Source of the DNA: Sutcliffiella halmapala | GTDB lineage: Bacteria > Bacillota > Bacilli > Bacillales > Bacillaceae_I | Assembly (NCBI RefSeq): GCF_002019665.1 | Contig: NZ_KV917375.1 | Coordinates: 2,956,702 to 3,020,701 of the forward strand | Reading direction: 5' to 3' | Length of the DNA: 64,000 bases | Part shown: in pieces, positions 52,181 to 60,831 of the stretch | Layout: each line of letters starts with the position of its first letter | Numbering within the stretch: position 1 is the first letter of the stretch | Position numbers and translations under genes: made by a program | The notes under the pieces: generated by a model | What the model was told of the DNA's origin: nothing | Seen by the model: the letters and a program-made list of their open reading frames with translations, nothing else | Databases searched by the model: none

Positions 52181-53467
52181 TCAGTCAGCAGTTTCCTCCG
52201 TTGCTTCAAATTCGTCCACCAGTTCTCCTTTTTCATTAAACAATTGAGCTTTATCACCTTTATTATTCCATAAATGATCACTTAGCCAATGAATATAACG
52301 TTTTAGATGTTTCTTTTGTGCACCTGATGTAATATAGATGATTTCACCCGGTGCCAGTTTGTAGTTCTTCGGAAAATCAAATGTTTGGTAACCCTTCTGA
52401 CTAATTAATTTCCAATTAGATAGATCGACCGTCTCCTCACTTTGATTATGTAAAGTAACCATCTCTCCTTTTACATCTAAATCTGTTATTGTAATGGCAT
52501 TATTTTTTGTCCGTTCTTTCTGATTTGCATATAACCAAGGTCGATTATTGACGAAAAGAAGATTTCCATCTGTAGAAAATACAATATCTCCTGCCTCTGC
52601 AGTGTTATATATATCCGCTCCACTCTCAATTAACCGGTTGAGAACAGGTTGATGAGGATGACCAAAATCATTTTCCTTCCCTGCTGATATAACCGCTATT
52701 TTTGGTTTGACGTCTTTTAAAAATGCAGTGGTAGAGGAACTATTTGATCCATGATGAGCAACCTTTAAAATGGTTGATTCTAACTGATATTTTCTACTTA
52801 ATCTCTTTTCTTCCAATTCTTCAGTATCTCCCATAAACAAAAACTTTATATCTCCGTAAATTATTTGTAAGACAATGGAAGCATCATTGGTTTCCTTTTT
52901 TCCAATTCCACTATTTAAAACTCTCACTTTCAAATCTGGATCTAGGACGAGTTTCATTTTTTCTTTTGCATATTGTACAGGCACTATATTATTCCAAACA
53001 TATTGTTTGTATTGAATAAAAGATAAAGTAGAATGCGCTTTGCCACTATCTAAAATTTTCTTAACTGGGATTTTTTCTAATAGTGCAGGTATCCCTCCAA
53101 TATGATCAAAATCTGGGTGAGTAATAACGAGAAGATCGATGGAGTGAACAGACACTTTTTTTAGGTATTTAATAAGCTTTGGAACAGATTCCTTTGGCCC
53201 CGTATCGATTAACACATTCGATCCATTTGGAGTTTCTAATAGAATAGCATCTCCTTGTCCGATATCAATAAAATGCACTTTTAAAGTAGCTCGTGTATCT
53301 CTTTCTAGTTCTACTGGTTTTTTAGGGACTTCATATAAAAAGGAGGAAAAATGAGGCTTTACTTGTAGATTTACAGTGTTCAGCGCACTACTGGATTTCG
53401 CATCGGAGTAAGGCTGAATAAAGGATAGAACAATAATAAAGGTATAAATAAAATTCTTAATAAACAT
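52181..53467 (-). CDS. Exported metallo-beta-lactamase hydrolase with lamin-tail domain
   Basis: 428 residues: signal peptide (1-23), a ComEC/Rec2-like metallo-beta-lactamase domain (about 62-320) and a C-terminal lamin-tail domain (about 340-425; NAITITDLDVKGEMVTLHNQ...). Metal motif THPDFDHIGG (His117, Asp119, Asp121, His122), GDTEE and VAHHGSNSS. Resembles the nuclease part of ComEC as a separate secreted protein, so extracellular DNA or nucleotide cleavage is plausible. GGGGGGAG precedes the ATG. Confidence 0.85.
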   Translation of the reverse strand: MFIKNFIYTFIIVLSFIQPYSDAKSSSALNTVNLQVKPHFSSFLYEVPKKPVELERDTRATLKVHFIDIGQGDAILLETPNGSNVLIDTGPKESVPKLIKYLKKVSVHSIDLLVITHPDFDHIGGIPALLEKIPVKKILDSGKAHSTLSFIQYKQYVWNNIVPVQYAKEKMKLVLDPDLKVRVLNSGIGKKETNDASIVLQIIYGDIKFLFMGDTEELEEKRLSRKYQLESTILKVAHHGSNSSSTTAFLKDVKPKIAVISAGKENDFGHPHQPVLNRLIESGADIYNTAEAGDIVFSTDGNLLFVNNRPWLYANQKERTKNNAITITDLDVKGEMVTLHNQSEETVDLSNWKLISQKGYQTFDFPKNYKLAPGEIIYITSGAQKKHLKRYIHWLSDHLWNNKGDKAQLFNEKGELVDEFEATEETAD

Positions 53468-53538
53468 TTTTCTCCCCCCAGTACAAATTGAATCATATTG
53501 TTACTATGAGGGAGAAAAAACAATATTATACGTAAAGT

Positions 53539-54006
53539 TTAAAGCTTTTGAGAAAGACGAATCATATCTACACATGGAATACTGTTTTCTATAATGGGTT
53601 CCCGGTAATTTTTCGTAAAAAAGTCACGCTCGATACTGCTTATTCGAAAACCACATTTCTGATAAAGAGCTAATTGATTTATACTGGAATTACCTGTACC
53701 AATAAAAAGTTCTATAAATCCATATTCTTTCGCCTTACTTATAGTCTCCATTAGTATCTTCTTTCCAATTCCCCGCCCTTGGTATTCACTTAAAACGGCA
53801 ATGTTCATAATTTCTGCTTTCTTTTCATCGAGTTCCTTTAAAACGGCAACCCCAATTATTTCTTGGTCATGCTCCCAAATAAGGCAAATACCATTAATTA
53901 AATAACGGTCGACCATTTCTTTGGAAGGATCAGCAAGTAGGAGTATGTCATAAGGAGGTGTCTCTTCTTGTTGTAAAAGTCTATTTTTTAAAGCCAATGT
54001 TATCAA
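53539..54006 (-). CDS. GNAT-family acetyltransferase
   Basis: 155 residues. Acetyl-CoA motif NIAVLSEYQGRGIGKKILM and C-terminal NQLALYQKCGFRISSIERDFFTKNY resemble YvbK-like acetyltransferases. Start is TTG 54006 or TTG 53997, both inside the end of the upstream hydrolase gene, so the two overlap by 17-26 bases and are likely translationally coupled. Substrate unknown. Confidence 0.82.
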   Translation of the reverse strand: MITLALKNRLLQQEETPPYDILLLADPSKEMVDRYLINGICLIWEHDQEIIGVAVLKELDEKKAEIMNIAVLSEYQGRGIGKKILMETISKAKEYGFIELFIGTGNSSINQLALYQKCGFRISSIERDFFTKNYREPIIENSIPCVDMIRLSQKL

Positions 54007-56206
54007 GAAAAATCAACCCACTTTCTGTTTGATTAAACTCAAAGATTATTTCATCCAAGGTTTCGTAATTTACAGATGGTATATGTTCAGTTAAAAAGCT
54101 TAATGGTACTTCGTATGTTTGAAGCATGTGCTCATAGTCATTGCCGAACCGTTCATTCCACCAGTCAAATTTATATAGATTGGAAGAATAGGTTGGATCT
54201 ATCGATATCGTTGTCCGGTTTCGACTATCCAATTTCATCATTCCTTTTGATTTCAAAATGACTGAAATAGGAATTGCTTCACCTTCCAACCCTTTAGGTT
54301 GTTGAATACCATAAAACTGATAACGACTTGGATGTAACTGAACTGCATCAAAAGTGAGAACCGTCTCTTTGTCTAACGATGCAGAGATCTCTTCTGGTAA
54401 TTTTATGGAATACCTTGCATTTGATCTGCGCCATCCCAATTTGACCGCCTGATTACCTTGTGGCTCCTTGTTTCGTAAAGTCAGATTAATCTCTTTCCAT
54501 ACTTGGAGATTATACCCATTGATTCCTCCACCCTCCTGCGTCAATGAAGTGACATCCACGTCCTCTTCAAAGGTTGCAACTGGCATAAAAGTGCTTTCTT
54601 CATACCTTTGCCTAATAGAATCAGTTGGAATCCAACTCGAAGCTGTATCTTTTGATGAAAAAATTTGACGATATTCTTTTTTATCTTTTAAGGTAGCATC
54701 TAAAAATGCGGATAGATATAGCTTCGTCATTTCTCTTTGCAATTCTGGTTCCATTACCTCAGCACGATTCCGAAACCACCAATATGGAGCAGGTTGATCC
54801 ACTTCCCAATCTGAATTAAATTGACCATGATTCGCACCGTATAGATAAATACTACTTTTAAAGCCATCAAATCCTCCAGTGAAATTAACTCGTTCATACT
54901 GTCTCATCCCAAGATAATTGACATGATCTGAGTCATTAGCCCCCTGAAGAGTTAAGTAATTTATATTATTCAATTCTACAGGCTGATCACCTAGTTTAAA
55001 GCGTCCGTCACCTGGTGAAAGTCCAATCAAGGATTTAATAGAGAAATCAAAGCTCAAACTGATTTTAGCATTATTAGGAAAACGATCAAGTTCATTCATT
55101 AATGTTGCGATACTAACCGCTTCTCCACCACGAGAATGACCAATCATTCCAATTTTGTCCATATCAATTCGACTATATAAAGGATGATTTCTATCCTTAT
55201 TCCATTTATCCCATTGTTCCAAATGTTTCAGTAACATCCACGCTCTTCCTGAATTGTCCCAACCGATATGGCCTGACTTTCCAGAATTCAAAAAATTTTG
55301 ATCGATAGATGCCACAACATAACCCCTACTTGCTAATAATTCTCCAATATAGGCGTATCCTCCGTCTGAAAAATCAACCATATTATGATTTCCATGCACA
55401 ATCAGCACTAAAGGGAACGGACCTTTCGCTGACTCCTCCTCTGGCATCCATACACGTCCGTTTAAAGGAGCTTGGTGAAGGTTAAAACCCCAAAACCATT
55501 CTCGGTACCATTTATTTAAGCCTTTTGGTTGAATAATAAATGGAGACATATTAACAGATTGAGTTTCATACTCAACCTCTCTATACTCTGCGCGCCTTTT
55601 ATCCTCACCACTTCCATATGTAAAACTTTTAATAGGAAGGCTTCCTTCTATACTTGGATTTTGAATGGCTTGCGTTGCTATCTTCTCGGACAACTTTAAC
55701 GACCAGGAACCCGATTTCCCTTCAGAAAAAATAGTGTAAAAAAATAACCCGTGTACGCAAATTGTTGTTGAACACATGACACAAATAAGCCATATTCGAC
55801 GTTTAGTAGTTCTTCTAACCATACGAATGGTAAGAGCTACCAAGCTACCTAATACTAAAACAGCAAAAGCCATCATCCGAAAAAATGGCCCTAAATAGGT
55901 GCCAACACTAAAAATTCCAACAATGGCACCTACTATAGATGCTACCAATACAATTGGGAGACTTCTAATAATCTTTAATCCTATAACACTAATAACTAAC
56001 CCAAGCAGAAAACTTATAGTTGCTGTTAAAAAAGTAAAGGTGACATCAAACCACTTGCCAACTCCAGTAAAAAAGAAAAAACCCATAATAAAAACAAAAG
56101 TACAAAAATAAGAAAGTAATCCTAAAACAATGGTTCGCCAATTATGATCGATGAAATTAGTACACGTTTCTATACACCTATGAAATACACTTTTTATAGA
56201 TTCCAT
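53981..56206 (-). CDS. Large membrane-anchored alpha/beta hydrolase
   Basis: 741 residues. N-terminal membrane part with about five helices (25-160), then an alpha/beta-hydrolase domain (about 250-520) like chlorophyllase/PET-hydrolase-type enzymes. It shows LVLIVHGNHNM (oxyanion), nucleophile Ser358 in MIGHSRGGEA, acid Asp425 or Asp427 in GANDSDH and His460 in YGANHGQF. A beta-rich C-terminal domain (about 560-741) may bind carbohydrate or lipid. Such a membrane-plus-hydrolase build is unusual; probably an extracellular esterase. Substrate unknown. Confidence 0.8.
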   Translation of the reverse strand: MESIKSVFHRCIETCTNFIDHNWRTIVLGLLSYFCTFVFIMGFFFFTGVGKWFDVTFTFLTATISFLLGLVISVIGLKIIRSLPIVLVASIVGAIVGIFSVGTYLGPFFRMMAFAVLVLGSLVALTIRMVRRTTKRRIWLICVMCSTTICVHGLFFYTIFSEGKSGSWSLKLSEKIATQAIQNPSIEGSLPIKSFTYGSGEDKRRAEYREVEYETQSVNMSPFIIQPKGLNKWYREWFWGFNLHQAPLNGRVWMPEEESAKGPFPLVLIVHGNHNMVDFSDGGYAYIGELLASRGYVVASIDQNFLNSGKSGHIGWDNSGRAWMLLKHLEQWDKWNKDRNHPLYSRIDMDKIGMIGHSRGGEAVSIATLMNELDRFPNNAKISLSFDFSIKSLIGLSPGDGRFKLGDQPVELNNINYLTLQGANDSDHVNYLGMRQYERVNFTGGFDGFKSSIYLYGANHGQFNSDWEVDQPAPYWWFRNRAEVMEPELQREMTKLYLSAFLDATLKDKKEYRQIFSSKDTASSWIPTDSIRQRYEESTFMPVATFEEDVDVTSLTQEGGGINGYNLQVWKEINLTLRNKEPQGNQAVKLGWRRSNARYSIKLPEEISASLDKETVLTFDAVQLHPSRYQFYGIQQPKGLEGEAIPISVILKSKGMMKLDSRNRTTISIDPTYSSNLYKFDWWNERFGNDYEHMLQTYEVPLSFLTEHIPSVNYETLDEIIFEFNQTESGLIFLDNIGFKK

Positions 56207-56282
56207 GTTTATCTCCTACATACTTTCGCAAATAAATTTTTACACTTTTGTTAATCTCTACATGTAAAGAAATCAATATTTT

Positions 56283-57443
56283 TTAAGATAAAGCCCGCTT
56301 TGCCATTAATTCTAATGTTAAATCATCTGCCGGCGGATTGTGAAGACCTGCTCGAACATCACGATAATGACGTTGAAGAGGGTGATTCGCAGATAAACTT
56401 TGTGCCCCCACGATTCTCATCGCTTCATCCACTACAGAAAGAGCAACATTTATGGCAACATACTTTACCGCTGCCAGTTCCTCCAATAACTCGTTACGCA
56501 ATTTTGGGTGATCATCCCATTTTTTTGCAACACTGTAAATAAAGTGTCTTGCCGCGGTTAACTCAACATCCATTTTACCAATTCGTTCTCTTACCCTTGG
56601 AACTTCACTTATTGGATGAGTTAGGCTATTGGGTTGATAACTTTCAGCAAACGTCACTGCCTCATTTCTTGCTGCGATTGCGATTCCTAAATAACAAGCA
56701 GGAATATGAAGCAACCATCCCTGAGGCTTTGGCTCACGAGTTCCTTGTTTTATATAAAGTAACGCCTCACTTGGGACATTTACATTATCTAACACTAGAT
56801 CATCACTTCTCGTTCCCCGCATACTCATCGAGTTCCAGGTTTCAATTATAGAAAGACCGGAGATATCACGCGTAAGAAGGAATTCTGCTACTTCATCCGT
56901 TTCTTCAATCGTAGCTGAAACAATAAAATAGTCTAAAATTGGTGCCAATGAAGTAAAAGTTTTTCTACCATTAAGTACCCATTCGCCAGTTTCTAGTTTC
57001 CGTGCTTTCGTTTGCGGCAGTCCTCCCCTTGCAGGGCTACCAGTTCCAGCTTCTGAATGAGCGCTATTTATCAGCTTCTGATTCTCAATAATATCTGCAC
57101 AAACCCTTTGAAACGTTGCCTCTGGCCAGCTCTGATATGTAGAAACATTCATTATAATTCCTAGATGCCAACCTAGACTCAAAGCTGTTGGAGCATCTCC
57201 TTGAGCGATTGCTTCTTGTAAGAGCATGAATTCATACAGACCAGCACCCCTACCACCTTGTTCTTTAGGAATCGTTAAATCTAATAGGCCAGCATTCCTA
57301 ATTTCTGTGAAATTCTCAAAAGGAAACAAAGCATGTTGATCATAATAGGCGGCTCGAGTTGCAAAAGAAGCGGCCAGTTTCTTGGCACAAGTGACCAAAT
57401 CATATTGAGAGTTGTTGACTGCAAAAGTAGGAAGAAATTTCAT
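56283..57443 (-). CDS. Acyl-CoA dehydrogenase family protein (YdbM-like)
   Basis: 386 residues, MKFLPTFAVNNSQYDLVTCA..., with the three-domain flavin dehydrogenase layout: TIPKEQGGRGAGLYEF, AHSEAGTGSP, WVLNGRKTFTSLAP and MRGTRSDDLVLDNVNVP. The usual C-terminal catalytic Glu region is replaced by a different RIVGAQSLSANHPLQRHYRDVRAGLHNPP, like sulfur-compound monooxygenases (DszC/SfnC-like) and YdbM, so a flavin monooxygenase is possible. Start ATG 57443 behind AAAAGGGGA. Confidence 0.82.
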   Translation of the reverse strand: MKFLPTFAVNNSQYDLVTCAKKLAASFATRAAYYDQHALFPFENFTEIRNAGLLDLTIPKEQGGRGAGLYEFMLLQEAIAQGDAPTALSLGWHLGIIMNVSTYQSWPEATFQRVCADIIENQKLINSAHSEAGTGSPARGGLPQTKARKLETGEWVLNGRKTFTSLAPILDYFIVSATIEETDEVAEFLLTRDISGLSIIETWNSMSMRGTRSDDLVLDNVNVPSEALLYIKQGTREPKPQGWLLHIPACYLGIAIAARNEAVTFAESYQPNSLTHPISEVPRVRERIGKMDVELTAARHFIYSVAKKWDDHPKLRNELLEELAAVKYVAINVALSVVDEAMRIVGAQSLSANHPLQRHYRDVRAGLHNPPADDLTLELMAKRALS

Positions 57444-57503
57444 AAATCTATCCCCTTTTTCCATAGTTTCTATACATATTACCATATTGAAGGAATAATC
57501 CTA

Positions 57504-58055
57504 CTATTTAAGCTTTCTGCGGAATTTTTTTAAATAATCCTCTTCCTCTTCTGGGGTTAATACACCTGTTGCCTTACCTATTGTACCTCCCTGTAGACTC
57601 CAAATACGGTTGTGATCTGTGTCTGAACTAGAAAAATTCCCATTTTGCCATTTCTTCAAAATATCCAAATAAATATCTTCATGTTGATATTTACTTGCTT
57701 CTACCTGTGCTAATAACCATTCGACTCGTTCAGGCGTTAACAGATAATGAGTCCACTTATCTTCAGCCACTACCTTTTGATGAGACATCCAATGAATATA
57801 GTTCTGTACATGATCCTCAGAAAGAGTACCACGATGGCTGAATGGATTTTCACCTTGTTCATTTTCAAGATCTACTTGGCGCTTTCTAGTGTTTGTATTT
57901 GTTTCTGATTCTTGAGGGATATTTTCTATTGCTGCGCTTCTTACAGAAGGTGTGCTTGAATTTTGTAAGTAATACACCACAAAAGAAGTAGCCAAAATGA
58001 CTACTACTAAAAAAGGAATCGTTTTATATTTGTTTCTTTTTAACCATGTGAGCAT
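57504..58055 (-). CDS. Membrane-anchored DUF6241 protein
   Basis: 183 residues, MLTWLKRNKYKTIPFLVVVI..., one N-terminal helix then an extracellular domain. The conserved part HWMSHQKVVAEDKWTHYLLTPERVEWLL ... ILKKWQNGNFSSSDTDHNRIWSLQGGTIGKATG matches DUF6241 of bacilli. Function unknown. Start ATG 58055 with GGGAGG upstream. Confidence 0.8.
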   Translation of the reverse strand: MLTWLKRNKYKTIPFLVVVILATSFVVYYLQNSSTPSVRSAAIENIPQESETNTNTRKRQVDLENEQGENPFSHRGTLSEDHVQNYIHWMSHQKVVAEDKWTHYLLTPERVEWLLAQVEASKYQHEDIYLDILKKWQNGNFSSSDTDHNRIWSLQGGTIGKATGVLTPEEEEDYLKKFRRKLK

Positions 58056-58452
58056 ACTATGCCTCCCTGTTTTAATATGTAATTTCATGAAGATGAGAGT
58101 TTTTTGTTTCCCATTATTTTCTTGATTCTACAAGATTCTACAAAGAACCTACATTTTCCTTTTTCTTTTTTAAAAAAGTACCTTACAATAGAAATTTTGC
58201 AAAAGCTAATTGTTGGATTTTGACTATTCCAAACGAATGTTCACTCCTAATCAATAGCTTGGTGTTTGTTGTATCGTTAATTATTAATTCCTGAAAAATA
58301 ATTATTAATGAAACATTTAATTGAACAATTCAAGATTAACAGCTTCATATCAAAAAAAGACGTCTTTACCTCCTAAAGATAGAAGAAAATCCGTCTTGTT
58401 TAACTGCTTTTTTCAATTGGATGATTTTTCATTTCAGTCTCCCTTTGAATGA
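58056..58452. other. Non-coding stretch upstream of the DUF6241 gene
   Basis: 397 bases, AT-rich, no gene. It includes the terminator of the YjjG-like gene at 58352-58397 and must include the leftward promoter of the DUF6241 gene; I could not pick one with confidence. Confidence 0.4.
58352..58397 (-). terminator. Terminator after the YjjG-like gene
   Basis: Minus strand: AAGACG / CGTCTT outer stem with inner TCTTTA-GGAGG-TAAAGA hairpin, then TTTTTTTG (A-run 58352-58358 on plus). Confidence 0.65.
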
Positions 58453-59148
58453 TTAGGGGCATTCACCGACTATCACGCCTTTATATATCTCTTTCAAATC
58501 CAATAATGATTCCACTGTATAGTTCGGTCTACAATCGCTATAGAGTGCTCTACCCTTTTTGTTATACCAGCAAAAATCGATTCCAGCCTTGTGGGCACCA
58601 AAGCCATCATGATCCAAAGAATCCCCAATAAAGAGAGCTTCTTCTCGCCCTATACCTAATTTGCGAAGGGCCAGTTCGAAAATTTCGGGATCAGGCTTCT
58701 CTACACCTACCTCTTCTGAAATAATGATGCAATCGAAAAAATCCTTTAATCTACTTGCTTTCAATCTTCCCCTCTGAGACTCTGCAAAGCCATTCGTTAT
58801 CATACCTAGCTTTACTTTCCCTTTCAATTCTGTTAAAACTTCTATCGCATAATCTTCTAACTCAGCAGTTTGACAAAACGCCCTCCAATAAAGACTTGCA
58901 AGTTCTCTGGCATCCCCCGTCAACTCTAGCTTATTTAAAGAATCCTTAAATGAAAATATAAGAATTTCTTCTTTCGTCAGTTTCCCATGTTGTTTCCAAT
59001 AAGAGACACTAACTCTTTGAAAGCATTCAAAGAATTCACTACCCCACATTAGTCCAGTCGTATTTAAAGCTTCTTTTACTGCATTTTCAATTCCTTTAGA
59101 AAAACCGATTAACGTATCATCTAAATCAAAGATTATAGCTTTATACAT
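58453..59148 (-). CDS. HAD hydrolase, YjjG/YfnB-like
   Basis: 231 residues. Motifs: IIFDLDDTLIGF, MITNGF, VGVEKPDPEIFELAL and FIGDSLDHDGFGAHKAG. Fits the YjjG group of nucleotide/noncanonical pyrimidine phosphatases. Starts 5 bases after the stop of the Clp-N/GNAT gene, so the two form an operon. Confidence 0.85.
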   Translation of the reverse strand: MYKAIIFDLDDTLIGFSKGIENAVKEALNTTGLMWGSEFFECFQRVSVSYWKQHGKLTKEEILIFSFKDSLNKLELTGDARELASLYWRAFCQTAELEDYAIEVLTELKGKVKLGMITNGFAESQRGRLKASRLKDFFDCIIISEEVGVEKPDPEIFELALRKLGIGREEALFIGDSLDHDGFGAHKAGIDFCWYNKKGRALYSDCRPNYTVESLLDLKEIYKGVIVGECP

Positions 59149-59153
59149 CTCTA

Positions 59154-60017
59154 TTATCCCCCTATAAACTTTAATGGAATGACAACAGCATCACATGCTT
59201 TTTCATAAAATCCTATTGGACCCGCTCCTTCAATCACCACATATTTATATCGTTTACTTTTTAATTCAGCTAAACAATGATGCAGAAGCATTTCCCCAAT
59301 CCCCTTCTGTCGTTTTGTTTTAACCACCCCCATTGGCCCAAAGGTACCTCTCCTTTTTGCATGTGACTCATAACAAGCAAACCCTAGAATTCTTTGGTTT
59401 TCTTTTACTAGATAAATAGATATATCATTCTTCTCAAATCCATTATTAATAGAACTTAGCCAACCTGATTCAAATTCCTTTTCTACCATCTGAATAAGTG
59501 CTTCTTTATCATCTAAGGTTGCTTTTTTTATCATATCTACACGACCAACTGCTAATGGAATTTCATAATCATCCATATGTACGAATAAATCCCGTGCCGT
59601 GCAAACGATTTGCTGGATGACATTTTTATCTTGTTCTGTTAGAGAGGAGAAAATTCCGCTTTCGAGTTTCAATAACGCCTGCATTAGATGACCCTCATTT
59701 AATTGCATTTGATTATAGCGATGCATTCGCTTTTCTGCATAATCTATAATATTTCTTGTTTCTGGTGATACTGGAACAGAAATTGAGGGTAGAAAGATCG
59801 GCGATAAATGAAAAGGTTCAATCTTCTCGCTAAAATCATGTATAAAAGAATAACCATATTCTTTTACAAAGTAGTGAAAGAGTTCCGCACACACCCCTGA
59901 ATTTTCTTCACACATTGCAATAAATAAATGAGATGGCGTGAGAACCTGTTGATCCCCTACCTTGCCTGAAGCAAGTTCTATTATTCTTTCCACCCGATTG
60001 GTAAATAACAGATTCAT
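59154..60017 (-). CDS. Clp-N-repeat / GNAT acetyltransferase fusion
   Basis: 287 residues in two parts. Residues 1-145 hold two Clp-N-type repeats, LLFTNRVERIIELASGKVGD...LTPSHLFIAMCEENSGV and VSPETRNIIDYAEKRMHRYN...LNEGHLMQALLKLESGIF, as found in ClpC/ClpB N-domains. Residues 160-287 are a GNAT domain with acetyl-CoA motif MGVVKTKRQKGIGEMLL and C-terminal GPIGFYEKACDAVVIPLKF. No AAA+ or Walker motif. The Clp-N part may bind adaptors or phosphoarginine-like marks (known for ClpC), the GNAT part acetylate an unknown target. Operon with the HAD gene. Confidence 0.8.
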   Translation of the reverse strand: MNLLFTNRVERIIELASGKVGDQQVLTPSHLFIAMCEENSGVCAELFHYFVKEYGYSFIHDFSEKIEPFHLSPIFLPSISVPVSPETRNIIDYAEKRMHRYNQMQLNEGHLMQALLKLESGIFSSLTEQDKNVIQQIVCTARDLFVHMDDYEIPLAVGRVDMIKKATLDDKEALIQMVEKEFESGWLSSINNGFEKNDISIYLVKENQRILGFACYESHAKRRGTFGPMGVVKTKRQKGIGEMLLHHCLAELKSKRYKYVVIEGAGPIGFYEKACDAVVIPLKFIGG

Positions 60018-60120
60018 TTACGTACTTCCTTTCCTCCAAAAATAGTAAATCCAGACTAAACATCTTCCTATTTTATCATTATTTACAGTTTTTTTTGAAT
60101 AGTTTTATTTTTAAAACAAC

Positions 60121-60148
60121 AAAAAAACTACACCCTTCACAGGTGTAG
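60121..60148 (-). terminator. Terminator after the PPOX gene
   Basis: Minus strand CTACAC-CTGTGAAGG-GTGTAG stem followed by TTTTTTT. Confidence 0.85.
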
Positions 60149-60159
60149 CCTCATAGTAT

Positions 60160-60606
60160 CTATTGATTTAACATCTCATATACTTCCTCATCTAATTTCT
60201 TCGCTAATTCTGCATCATATGTTTTTTTATAGTCAGGTTCTTGTGTGATTTGTCCACCGTAGAAAATGACATCTTCCACTGATTCCACCTCGACAGTGAC
60301 CACTCTATATTTCATGGTCTTATCGATCACATCAGAAACCACACCTTTTCCAACAATAGAGTAGCAACTTCCTGCACCTGTAACACCTAAAATAAGATCA
60401 GGATTATCGTCAATATTAAATGCACTTTCAGCTTTATGACCTAATGCAAATTTAATGGTCTTGCCATCTTGATGTGCTATTAACCAAGAAACAATACTTA
60501 GGTTCGGTCTTTTAGTCTTTTTGTCAGTGGTTATTAGAGAAACAATCTTTTCACCTTGTAATAAGTCTATAAGTTCTTGTTTAAGCTTAGTCTCTTTTCT
60601 TGCCAT
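60160..60606 (-). CDS. Pyridoxamine 5'-phosphate oxidase-like flavin protein
   Basis: 148 residues, MARKETKLKQELIDLLQGEK..., split-barrel FMN-binding fold (IVSLITTDKKTKRPNLSIVSW, IKFALGHKAESAFNIDDNPDLILGV). The group includes general-stress flavoproteins such as YdaG; the substrate is unknown. AGGAGGGG lies just upstream. Confidence 0.85.
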   Translation of the reverse strand: MARKETKLKQELIDLLQGEKIVSLITTDKKTKRPNLSIVSWLIAHQDGKTIKFALGHKAESAFNIDDNPDLILGVTGAGSCYSIVGKGVVSDVIDKTMKYRVVTVEVESVEDVIFYGGQITQEPDYKKTYDAELAKKLDEEVYEMLNQ

Positions 60607-60702
60607 CGTTACCCCTCCTATATTCTACATATCATCATTATATACATTGATTGATTGGTAATCCAAATGTTACTTCTTTCTTTCCCTTCTATTTAAAAGT
60701 AA

Positions 60703-60739
60703 AACAACGCGAATTTCCTTAACAGAAACTCGCGTTGTT
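60703..60739 (-). terminator. Terminator region after the carboxypeptidase
   Basis: AACAACGCGA...TTTC / GAAA...CGCGTTGTT stem followed on the minus strand by TTTACTTTT. A second imperfect hairpin (GTTCAAA / TTTGAAC) lies between it and the stop at about 60763-60827. Confidence 0.75.
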
Positions 60740-60831
60740 CAGATAGACATTAATAGTGCATGTTCAAAAAGGAGTAGATTAGGAAAGAAGAAATTCGAAG
60801 CTACTTCTCCTAAACGTTTGAACATCCTCTA

